From NCBI GenBank assembly GCA_037447655.1, contig JBBHKE010000836.1, forward strand, positions 582,626 through 646,625: a DNA stretch of 64,000 bases, read 5' to 3'. Origin of the DNA: Zygnema cylindricum. Lineage: Eukaryota > Streptophyta > Zygnematophyceae > Zygnematales > Zygnemataceae. Positions 1-8,671 of the stretch are shown piece by piece (within the stretch, counting starts at the first letter, position 1; each line of letters starts with the position of its first letter). The notes beneath the pieces are model-generated. The model was not told where the DNA came from and did no database searches. It was given only the letters and a program-made list of their open reading frames with translations. The translations under genes were made by a program, and so were the position numbers.

Positions 1-925
1 GTGTAGTAGTGGATGTAGACATGGACTTTAACAGAGGCTACAAGAGTTCCTATCAACCACCCAACTGTGATATACCACAAAGAGTAACCTAAGTGACAAA
101 ATAGCACCAAAATCCACAATAATACAGTATCACATACAATATGTCAATTCCCAAAATTGCAGCCTAATTACCCCAAAAAACTATAAGATATAACACCTGG
201 AATTTTCCCAAAAACTATCCCTTGGAGAGTTAGACCTCAATTTTAGATGTTACAATTTTGGCTAAGTCCTAAACTTTATACTCACAGAGAGTATCTTCTA
301 AAAACTAACTAATCAGATGTCTACAACTGGTATTGTAGTACTGTACTACAGTATGACAATGTATTGAAACTGTACATTACTGTATTACAAATAATTCCTA
401 AACCCTATTTGCTTCTTGCTGTAATCTAAATAGTAACACATTGTAAATTAATGCACTAAACAACAAAAAACTATTTTCCAAATATTTATAAAGAGAAGCC
501 GTTCAAAAGAAATGCATTTTTTTTTAGTCCACGTCGGTCATAAAAGTTCAGAAGAATGTGGTCCTTAAGTACGGACCACTTGAGTTCGTACAGTATGCTT
601 AGTCAATTGTGGTCCCCGAACGAATCTCGTCCGTCGACTTAATTCGTATCAATTATTCAAATTGTTTTGTACAGAACATTATTAACAGATGCCTGATTTC
701 AACTTTGTCCGTCCAATCTTGAGAGTCTGCTCGTTTGATGTTCAGCACGTGTAAGTGATACTCAACCCCCTTTCGGGATATTTGCACAGTTCTCAGATGC
801 TGACGCATGTCCTTGTAGAAGTACAATACACTCAAGGTGCTTCTACTATTGTCATACTAAATAAGATACGTATTACATTTTTCTAAGAGAAAATATTATA
901 AGTCCTTAGACTCTCCTCACGGCCC
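1..925 (-). repeat. Antisense LTR fragment, Copia B family
   Basis: Read on the minus strand, this stretch resembles the LTRs of element B at 38514-39484 and 50756-51742. The left edge carries the complement of the ATGTCTACWTCCACTACTAC segment found near the 3' end of that LTR. The right end (about 880-920) carries the complement of its AGGACTTAGAATATTTTCC segment. The LTR runs off the left edge of the window. No coding sequence belongs to it; the short ORF at 653-835 is a chance frame. A solo LTR or the end of an element outside the window are both possible. Confidence 0.65.
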
Positions 926-1155
926 TGCCGTGCATGAGAGACAAGAATGAGAAGATGCATCACAACCAGCAAAGTCAGACAAGAATGGGAAGATGCATCA
1001 CAACCAGGAAAGTCATGCTCAGAAACATATATAGCAACAAATTCAAATAAGAAAAGTCAAGAATATATAAACACCATGAGAAGGAATAAAGGTGAAAATG
1101 ACCGAGAGAGAGAAGGGGAAGAATACTCCCCTAAAGTGAAGTGCACCCAATAATT
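921..1155. repeat. Direct repeat, copy 1
   Basis: This segment recurs at 2293-2470 in the same orientation. Shared landmarks are GAAGATGCATCACAACCA, AAAGTCATGCTCA, AAACATATATA and AATACTCCCCTA, and both copies end in CCCAATAATT. Copy 1 also holds an internal tandem duplication of about 33 bp around 947-1012 (GAAGATGCATCACAACCA twice). The 60-70 residue ORF here is probably not a gene. The pair could be termini of an unrecognised element or a segmental duplication around the minisatellite. Confidence 0.7.
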
Positions 1156-1159
1156 ATAC

Positions 1160-2010
1160 TAAGCCACGAGGTAGTTACTAGGCTCTCGGGTCTCTAACGT
1201 ATTCTCTACAAGAGTTATCTCGAAAAGGCAACAAAAAAAATAAACAATTTAACCAAACAAGGAAAATTCCCAATATCATGTCATAATCCACTTTCCCACT
1301 CCCAACCGAAATGCAAACAAAACAAACACAAACACTCCAACCGGGCCCTTGCAAGGAGCACCCAGATCCGAACCTCCCACGACTCACTACCACTTCCCAA
1401 AACAACACAGCTTGGGGAACCTTGGACTTAGCTTGAGCCAGTGATGGTAAACAACAAGGGCAGAAACAAAAATGTTCAACCTATCAGCCTGTGCCTACAA
1501 AAATAGAGAAAACGTGAGCAATCGGTGAGAGAGAGTAAGAGAGAATCTTAGCCGCCAAGAGCAAATTCTTGTCCAAAAACTAAAATTCTCTAAGTTTGTG
1601 AATAAGCCTAAGTTAGAGCTACGATAGGCCTAAGCGAAACTAGCCTACATCTAGTATACTTTACATGCATAAAACTAATTAAGATGTTGGCCAATAGGCG
1701 GCCAACATCATCTGCCGTACGCCTGACAAAATCCATCGTCCGAGGTTGAAAACCCTCCCTAACTACATGTATGCGTGATCGTACATGAGTTCGCGACTTT
1801 AATAAATAAAATATATCGAAGCGTTGTCGGAAATCGCGATTTGCCTCCAAATGATACTCCGAGTCCATACTTCGAAATCACACGAGTACGCACGAAATGA
1901 AGCATGCCGCACGAAATACTCGAAATCGAAATACCTGCGCACGAAATGAAAAGTATCGCAAGAATTAGTACGGTTCCACAAACATATAAATAAATGAATT
2001 GACGCGAAAT
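1160..2010. other. No gene recognised
   Basis: AT-rich, non-coding-looking sequence between the two direct repeats. The reverse-strand ORFs here show no known motif. The one clear structure is the inverted repeat at 1683-1709. From about 1860 the phrase ACGAAAT(A/G) recurs, leading into the 20-bp array. Confidence 0.5.
1683..1709. other. Perfect 10-bp inverted repeat
   Basis: GATGTTGGCC at 1683-1692 pairs with GGCCAACATC at 1700-1709 across a 7-nt loop. It is isolated, with no T-run after it and no adjacent gene. Function unknown. Confidence 0.8.
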
Positions 2011-2272
2011 TTCGCACGTGCAAACGAAAAAGCCAAACGTGCGTGCATCAAATCGTGCATGCATGTATGAAATTGCGCGTGCATGTATAAAATCCAGCGT
2101 GCATGCATAAAATCCCGCGCGCGTGCTTATAACCGTGCGTGCATGTGAAATATTGCGCATACATGCAAAATACCACGCGTGCGTGCACAATAGCGCGCGT
2201 GCGTGAGAAATATTGCGCGTGCATTCATAATGTCGCGGGTGCGTGAATTATATCGTGCGCGCGAGAAACCAA
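2011..2272. repeat. 20-bp GC-rich minisatellite
   Basis: About 13 diverged units with a 20-bp period, typified by TTGCGCGTGCATGTATAAAA. Each unit pairs an alternating purine-pyrimidine core (GCGCGTGCATG-like) with an A-rich tail. Spacing stays at 20 bp for most of the array although units differ at several positions. ORFs through it are by-products of the repeat. Confidence 0.8.
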
Positions 2273-2292
2273 AACGATACGGTATGACAGTT

Positions 2293-2470
2293 GTCGCGCA
2301 TGAGAGTAAGCATGTGAAGATGCATCACAACCAACAAAGTCATGCTCACAAACATATATACCAACTAACTCAAATATGAAAAGTCAAAAAATATATATAA
2401 AGGTGAAAAAGACCCAGAGAGGGAAGAGGAAGAATACTCCCCTAGAGTAAAGTGGACCCAATAATTCCCC
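2293..2470. repeat. Direct repeat, copy 2
   Basis: Second copy of the 921-1155 segment, lacking the internal 33-bp duplication. It starts right after the minisatellite and ends at CCCAATAATT, followed by a C8 tract and the reverse-strand Gypsy relic. Confidence 0.7.
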
Positions 2471-2479
2471 CCCCGAGCT

Positions 2480-3689
2480 CCTTAGCCTGAAGAGGAGCTG
2501 GTAACACACTAGAGGTCTTGGAACAGATATGAAGGCAGCAATGGACAGCCGGGTTGAATGATAATGGAGGAGAGAGGCAATTCATGTGGAACCCTTGATC
2601 ACTTCCTCTTCATGTATAAACCCTCTGCAACCTCAAAATATAGTTAGTATCGTTGTCCACCACAAAGAGAATGTGTGGAAAGACCTTGGTGTCGATGGTA
2701 TCAAAGAGATGACGGGAGTCGATGAGAAAAGCAGGCTCACTGAAACTCGCAACAGTGGGGTGTTTGGAAGGATCCTTTCTGGGAATGGAGAGTCGCAGTT
2801 GTCTTCCTTAAGGTCGATACTAGAAAATGCAGAGAGAGCGGAAGCCAAATGTGCCATAGTGGGCAAAGGCTTGCGAGCAAAGACTAGAGGGAGGCAGATT
2901 TTGAGTCTCGGAAAATTAGAGGGAAGATAAGAGAAGGTCTGATCATACATATCGACTCCCCCACCAATTCGGAAGATAACATCTTGTCCCACTAAGCATT
3001 TGTAGTCGTTGCATTTGGTGACCAATGCTCGGACAGAAAACTTCCACGAACTTACCCTCGGTTTCGTTTTGGAATCGAAAGGTGAGCGGGTCCTTCTTGA
3101 TTCAAACCACTGGCTCCGTGGTACCGGCTGAAGTGAGAAACCGAGTAGCCGTGGCTTGAAGCTTTTCTGGGGTCAGACAAAGCTTGAGCGCAAATCCGGA
3201 TCCGCGGATCACAGGTTTTGCTCTAGTGTCCATGAGAGGGAGAGAAGGTGCAACACTATTAACGGAGAAGGACTTTTGCGAGTTTTCCAAGAAATTGATG
3301 TGAGGATCAAGGTCACGGCGCTCATCCGCGGTAACTGGCTGAATAATGGAAATACTAAGGTTCGGCTGCAACCCCCTCAATGCGGCGGCTGCAAGGAACT
3401 CATCAACAAGGGGAGAGGCTTTGGGAACCTCATTAGGAAAAGGAGAGGCCCTGGGGGCTTCATCCATCATGGACAAAAAGTATGCTTTGCCGTTCTTTGA
3501 CTCAATGTGTATTATGTATGGTACTATCCAAAATGGTGAGAGCTTTAAGCACCATGGAGGAAGCTGTGTCTTGTAGAGGAGAGAGAGATTATTTCTCGAA
3601 AGAAAGTGGAATACAGGAATTTTGTAATTTACCGTCCCGATTGTGATCATGCAAGCCTTTATCAAAAGTAGCTGCCCGTTGTTGGACAA
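2480..3689 (-). pseudogene. Gypsy protease-region relic (gag/PR tail)
   Basis: Reverse-strand continuation of the gag relic at 3844-5137. Around 2930-3025 the frame reads LVGQDVIF-RIGGGVDMYDQTFSY, which fits the C-terminal half of a retroviral-type aspartic protease (hydrophobic strand, G-D/R-hydrophobic, then a D-x-x-x-x-x-W/Y-like strand). The active-site D-(S/T)-G is not visible. The stretch 3102-3689 is open for 195 codons but shows no motif I can name. RT, RNase H and integrase of this element are absent. The assignment rests mainly on position downstream of a gag with a zinc knuckle. Confidence 0.4.
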
Positions 3690-3843
3690 TGGAATCGTGG
3701 AGGACTTAGCAGGCCAACAATGGCATGTGTACGACTATCTTTGCCATTTTCGCGAACTGGGGTTTCATTATGGCCATAAAGGCAGCAAATTGCTCCTTCA
3801 TCATGGCGGCCATCAAGACTTGCAACTCGGTTTTTTCTCTCTC

Positions 3844-4300
3844 TCATCGGGAGATATTAGGCGGAGTTGCCACTTTCTCTGTGTTTGTAGGCGGAGTGAC
3901 AGGCTTTGCAGAACGGGCAAGAATTCCACTGTTCTGAATCTGATTGTGATAAGAGAAATTAGGGTCTTTTACATGACAATGGTGGACGAAATGTTCCTTA
4001 TGCTGGCAATGTGTGCATGTGGCTGACTTATCCGGGCAAACGCGAGCATCGTGCCTCCACATCGAAAACATAATCGGTCCCCGTTATTAATAAGCGAGTT
4101 TCCCATGGCTGACGTCTTTAGAAGCCTACTGCTGGGCAATGGGCTGCTTGTGGAGAAAGTGGGGAACTAACTTCCGAACGGTCATGAGCTTCCCACCAAC
4201 ATGATTGCATCTCATATTCCACCGCATATTGAGCGGCTTGATCGAATGTAAATTTTAGACCATAAGATTGAGTGAGATGACTTTGTATAAAACGTTTCAA
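3844..4300 (-). pseudogene. Gypsy gag C-terminal part with zinc knuckle
   Basis: Two reverse-strand fragments in different frames. The upstream one (4118-4300) reads like a gag linker (RFIQSHLTQSYGLKFT). The second (3844-4071) contains CTHCQHKEHFVHHC, a CX2CX4HX4C zinc knuckle of the nucleocapsid type that binds genomic RNA. The change of frame and stops between them show the gene is dead. It follows the capsid region at 4583-5137 and precedes the protease-like relic, as expected for gag-pol. Confidence 0.65.
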
Positions 4301-4582
4301 TTGATTTGGAAACTTTCAAACAAATTTTTGAACAACTTCCGCATCGGAAATTTGGTCTGGTAAAGCTTCTTGCAGAATCTCCATACGAGCACGTAAGTTA
4401 GGGGCGGTTTCACTAGGTTTATGAGTGATATTTATCAATTCTTTCACATGATCGGGGTTTTAGATCTGATATTCGGCTTCTAAGAAATAAAAAATAACAA
4501 AAAGTGGATCTCGTAACGGAATTTTTATCCCTCATCGTGGTGGGACGGCAGCACGAGCGGCCACAGCATATTGTCGATGAAT

Positions 4583-5137
4583 TTATGGTACTTCAGGAAT
4601 TAAGACAATACCTTGGGTATCATAGACCTCGGAAAAAGCGGCCTGGTACGGAATATTCGCTTGTCCTATCACATCTGGTGTACCAACAAAAGGAGGGGAA
4701 AATGATGTCATCGCAAGTATAGCATCATACTTGCGGTAATAAAATGTAAGGGCCGACCCTCTGAGGTAGCGACCAATAAGAGAGAATGCTACACGAAGAT
4801 CAAATTGATCTTGATAACGAAATGCCAAGTCAGGCATTTTGGTATCATAAAGCATACGAAATTGGGATAAAGACATGGTGTCTTTCATTCCCGAAAAGCA
4901 AAATTTCATCTTCCCTATGCCCTCCTCTGAAGAGGAAGCCATGTCGTCAAAGAAAAAATGCGCCGGTTGTTCCAAATTTGGACTAACCAGAAACAGGAAA
5001 CTGAAAGGGTGAGAAAAGATTTCTTTTGAAAAGTTTCTTTCGGTTCTATGTCGGTGTGACCGAGAGGAAACCGAAGATAATGAGGAAACTGTGGTCAATA
5101 CTGACCAAACTGACGGAGATCTAGGGGCCGCAACCAA
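4583..5137 (-). pseudogene. Gypsy gag capsid region
   Basis: A 184-codon reverse-strand ORF. Its middle part (DLAFRYQDQFDLRVAFSLIG followed by RYLRGSALTFYYR) fits the retrotransposon gag/capsid domain: an amphipathic helix, a run of hydrophobic residues in 'VAFSLIGRYLRGSA', then aromatic residues where W-F-x is usual. The acidic segment MASSSEEGIGK may be the true N-terminus, making everything before it 5' leader. The N-terminal 60 residues are Ser/Arg rich and probably untranslated leader. Capsid assembly in cytoplasmic particles would be the original role. Confidence 0.55.
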
Positions 5138-5159
5138 AAATGGTGAGTTGGTAGACTTT

Positions 5160-5945
5160 GAGAAACTAGAAAGATCTAACTGCTTTGGACGAAAAACTGT
5201 CGCCCCGCGGGTAGATCTAGATTGATAATGTAAGTTATCTCAATCCGTGGGCATATGCGAAGAGAAAACCCTCGATTATGACTAGAATGCTCAGAACGGC
5301 CTAACCAAGGTGGGAATAATGACAGGCCAATCCACAAAAACCAAGTCACCACACGAAGTCTATAGCAAGACCCGGTGGTCAGATTTAGCATGAAGCGGAA
5401 AAAAACAAAACCTCTACCTTGCAAACAGTGGGCAATGCCAAATGGCAGGGCCAAAGGGCTAGATCTATAAAATATAGGCAGACAACCAACCAGGCACCTT
5501 AGGGTGCAGATCTACAGTGGCACAGACGGAAAAGTGTCTAAACAGTGCTACCTACGGCAAGATCTATGAAAGAAAATCCAATCGAGATAGTCACTGGGAA
5601 ACCTCAAGGCCACTCACGGCCAAATAACATGCAAGGAAAAGAAGGGAAATGCAAATGCTCAAAAGAAAGGTTCGTAATTAAACTAATCCACACCAAACCC
5701 CTACCTCATTGTCCAAATTACAAAGGAACGCTCTTGCACCTGCAAGGCATCATGATACTTACAAACACCTTTAATACTCTCGTGAGTACTAAAAGTTAAC
5801 CGGACTTGGTCGAGGCAAGTCAGATTTTGCAGAGCTCCCTAAAATCGAACCCGCTACAGTTGCGAATAAACGTGCTAAGAACCACCGCTAACACCAAAGC
5901 AATTAGTATCCTGCTACGGTATGTGTATCGGCGCTATGCCACGCT
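5160..5945. other. No gene recognised; possible Gypsy leader/LTR
   Basis: Lies upstream (in the minus sense) of the Gypsy gag and ends where the Copia C reading frame begins. The heptamer AGATCTA or AGATCTR occurs five times (near 5169, 5213, 5460, 5509, 5558), one copy next to TATAAAATATA. It could be the leader or LTR of the reverse Gypsy relic, but no second copy exists in the window to prove LTR ends. Confidence 0.3.
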
Positions 5946-6839
5946 ATGCACATTTTGGGAATTCAGATGGAGAGAGATAGAGGGAATAGAATTATAAGAC
6001 TCACTCAAAAAGAAGCAATCGGTAATGTGCTAGAAAAATTTCAAATGGAGAAAGCAAACGGATGTACTACTCTTATGGATTTGAAGAAAGTGAGTGAGGG
6101 CAGTGAAGAGGGAGGAATATTCATCATTAATGATGAGATGGACGAGATAGAAAGAAAATTTATCGAAAATATCCCTTATCGGCAGATTGTAGGCAGTTTA
6201 ATTTATTTTATGAACTGTACCCGTCCGGATATAGCTACAGCTGTAGGTGTCCTTAGTAGAAATCTAAATGAACCAAGAAAGAGAGATTGGGAGACTGCCT
6301 AAAGGATGATGAGGTATCTGGTGGGGACAAGGGAATTATGGTTGCATTTGGGAGGGGAGCACACTGACATCACCACTTGGAGTGATGCCAGTTATGGAGA
6401 TGTGCCTTTAAGGAGGTGTACGACTGGATATGTGTTGCAAATTGGATCCGGTGCATGTTGTTGGAGTAGCAAGCAACAACAAGTAGTTGCTCAGTCCACT
6501 ATGGAGGCTGAATACATGGCTTCCTGTGCTGCCACCAAAGAATTAATGTGGGTTAAATCTCTTCTTGAAGAACTTGGGTTCATGAAGTCCGGAACTCAAA
6601 ATGTTTTTTGTGATAATCAAGCTGCTATCTCGATTGCAGCTAATCCGAAACATCACTTCAAAGCTAAGCATATGGATATTAGACTAAGCTTTGTCAGAGA
6701 GAAGGTAGAAAATAAAATTAGTAAACTGGTTCATAAAACTGATAGAGAAATGATTGCAGACATGATGACAAAAGCAGTAACTTCCCCTAAGTTGATTTAT
6801 TGCAGAGAAAAATGTGGATTAAAATTGAAAAGTGACTAG
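5946..6839 (+). pseudogene. Copia C: end of RT plus RNase H
   Basis: One frame, broken only by a TAA at 6300-6302 that replaces a lysine-type codon seen in sister elements. It starts inside RT at ILGIQMERD, just after where the YVDD motif would lie. It runs through IPYRQIVGSLIYFMNCTRPD, the RNase H core TTWSDASYGD with later D in VFCDNQAA, and the C-terminal ADMMTKAV...KLIYCREKCGLK typical of Copia RNase H. Gag, protease, integrase and the RT palm are missing on the 5' side. A purine tract AATTAAGGGGAG (6841-6852) and an LTR follow directly. Confidence 0.9.
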
Positions 6840-6999
6840 GAATTAAGGGGAGTGTTGAAAAGAGGTAATTAATAGTTCACTTCCCTATTTTAGTTTTGTT
6901 TTAAAGAAAGAGAGTAAGGATCAAAGGCGCGCCATGGCTGCCGCTATATTTAGAAAGTGGCAGTTTTTGCAGTTAGAGGTATTTTTGGCTAAAATGATG

Positions 7000-7070
7000 C
7001 CTAGGTCTAGATTTGAACCTGTGACCTCTAGATTCTTTATAGCCTTTTGCCTTAATCATTAAGGCGTTAC
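7000..7070 (-). other. tRNA-like unit in Copia C LTR
   Basis: Minus strand: A-box-like TAATGATTAAGGC (complement of 7049-7061) followed by B-box-like AGGTTCAAATCT (complement of 7009-7020). Order, spacing and the TTCAAAT loop match a tRNA gene, but the stems are degraded. It is antisense to the LTR. Confidence 0.65.
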
Positions 7071-7357
7071 GAAACGATAAACGTGACGGGTTTCATAAAT
7101 ATATAAACATTAACGAAACAGCTAATTAACAGCAGACTAACCAAATGGAGCAATTTCTGCATGTACGCGAATCTGAACCGTGTAAAATATGTTTTGATCG
7201 GACGGTCGGCATTATAGCCGCCATGCGAAGTGAGCTTTTTGGAGGCATACGGATATAGCGTCACGCGGTGCCACGTGGCGCCACATTATTTGATACCGGA
7301 GAAGATGGGAGGAGGAACCATAGCTTCCGATATGACAGGTGTCACCTTGTAGACCTT

Positions 7358-7420
7358 GTCGTACAATGGTCGTACAATAAGTACATCGCCCATTGTACCT
7401 TCTTGTACTTTATAGTGTTC
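7358..7420 (+). promoter_or_regulatory. GTAC cluster and TATA-like box, Copia C LTR
   Basis: Five GTAC tetramers at 7361, 7372, 7381, 7395 and 7405, followed by CTTTATAG. The same layout recurs in the other Copia LTRs here. GTAC is the core bound by plant and algal SBP-domain factors, so an enhancer/promoter role is likely but unproven. Confidence 0.5.
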
Positions 7421-7520
7421 CTATTGGACTAGGGTTTAATAGTAGGTAGTCGTGAGTAGGCAGACCGAGACTTAGTAATATTTAGGTACCTCTCTCTCTA
7501 AGAGAGCTTGTAACTATAAA

Positions 7521-7599
7521 GGTCATCTTTGACCAGCCAGAACTTACTGCTCAGGGGAGCAAATTCAGTGATTCTTTTTGCGTTTGACTCAAGGGAGTC
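7521..7599 (+). other. Three 5-bp/4-nt hairpins in the LTR R-U5 region
   Basis: GGTCA-TCTT-TGACC (7521-7534), TGCTC-AGGG-GAGCA (7548-7561) and GACTC-AAGG-GAGTC (7586-7599). Homologous positions in A, F and solo LTRs keep most of the pairing. They would lie in the 5' leader of genomic RNA upstream of the primer site. Confidence 0.65.
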
Positions 7600-7744
7600 T
7601 TGTCCTCACAAGGGTAAGAGTGGTCAGAATATTTGTGTGCCTGGGCGGCGCTTATTCAGCGGGAAAGTAGAAGGGGCAAATATTATCCTAGAGGCTTTAC
7701 ATAGGCTGCTCATTCTGTGGGTCAATGGAGACCACAAAATTTCA

Positions 7745-7894
7745 GATTTAATATGGAGGTTTGAATAGATTCACGGATTGGGGGAGCGAATGGATTGATA
7801 ATTAAAGTTACGTAAAAGACTCATTGAGTGGTGTGAACAAGCAATGACAAATGGACGGCGGATCGCGAAGCGATCCGATGTAAAATAAACGGAA
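7745..7894 (+). pseudogene. Copia gag N-terminal scrap after LTR C
   Basis: Directly after the LTR, the primer-site position reads GATTTAATATGG, a damaged match to GGTTATGGGCC. One frame from about 7801 reads LKLRKRLIEWCEQAMTNG, like a gag N-terminal helix region; a similar phrase lies near 22095-22160. It is cut off at 7894 by LTR D. An LTR with RNase H on one side and gag on the other suggests two C-family copies shared this LTR. GGATCGC-GAA-GCGATCC (7860-7876) is a perfect short hairpin. Confidence 0.4.
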
Positions 7895-8660
7895 TGTTGA
7901 AATAGGCGCCGCCGATACGGAGCAGCTGCGACGCAGTTAAGTCAACGCAATTGCAGCTATTTTTATGATCCGTACGGAAAGCGCAGCCAGCGCAGCTAGC
8001 GCAACTACGGATAATATGAATATGATAGATTTCAAGTAATGATGATTAAACGATAGTGGTAGCTTAGTGGTTGCTTAGTGGTAGCTTAGTTTCTGACATA
8101 CGAAGAGTACGGTGTAAATATTCTGTACTACAGAGGTTTGTCCTTTTGACTAGTTAGGTTATTAGAGTAGATACAGTACGGCTGGTATGCCTCCGTACTC
8201 TGAGTATAACTTGCAGGACTTAGATTATTTTATGCATCGCAGTCAAGTTAATCAAAATAATGGCAGACTGTTTTCTGCATCTTTGACCTGTTTGTGTGAT
8301 CACTCTGATTGATGCTTTCATGTGAAACTTTCTGGAGTTATTCTATGATATAGAATCTATATGTGTGTGAAGTTTCATTTTATTCCAGTATCTCTGTAAG
8401 ATTCTGTGAACAGTCTAAGCGGTTAGTTTGTGAAGCTGTCAACTATTTTTGGGAAACTCTGGAGCTTATATCTTCTAGATGCCTTGGTAGATTTGGCTGT
8501 AACTTTGGGAGTTTACAGTGTATATGATATACTGCATATTAGTGCTGTTTGAGATAATTTTGTTTATTGTGGAGTAATCTGTGTCGTCTGAAACACGGCT
8601 GTTTTTGAGGTAGTCTGTGGGTGTTTCCGTGAGTAATCTATGGCTGAAATAAGCTATGGA
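7895..8660 (+). repeat. Copia D 5' LTR (3' end truncated)
   Basis: Starts TGTTGAAATAGG and is rich in CAGC/GCAAC words, like the LTR at 11327-11990. Shared blocks are the GTAGCTTAGTG 11-bp repeats (about 8058-8092) and the segment TTTTTGGGAAACT...CTTTGGGAGTT. The CT-rich end found in the downstream copy (TACTACTACTGCTGCTCC) is missing. The sequence passes directly into integrase codons at about 8672. Confidence 0.65.
8058..8092 (+). repeat. 11-bp repeats resembling a tRNA A box, LTR D 5'
   Basis: GTAGCTTAGTG / GTTGCTTAGTG / GTAGCTTAGTT in tandem. The unit fits the Pol III A-box consensus TRGYNNARNNGG in part. A longer array of the same unit lies in the downstream LTR near 11540-11640. Confidence 0.6.
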
Positions 8661-8671
8661 CAACAACGTTC

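Larger units (their letters stand above)
6853..7744 (+). repeat. Copia C LTR
   Basis: Starts TGTTGAAAAG right after the purine tract and ends ...AAAATTTCA. A solo copy of the same LTR lies inverted at 48964-49851, and a third is part of the chimera at 57003-58233. Landmarks are AGCCATGGCT-like GCGCCATGGCTGC (6928-6940), an antisense tRNA-like unit (about 7000-7070), a five-fold GTAC cluster (7361-7408), then three small hairpins (7521-7599). ATGGAGACCACA, about 20 bp before its end, matches the U5 ATG seen in other families. A gag scrap follows at 7745. Confidence 0.8.
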
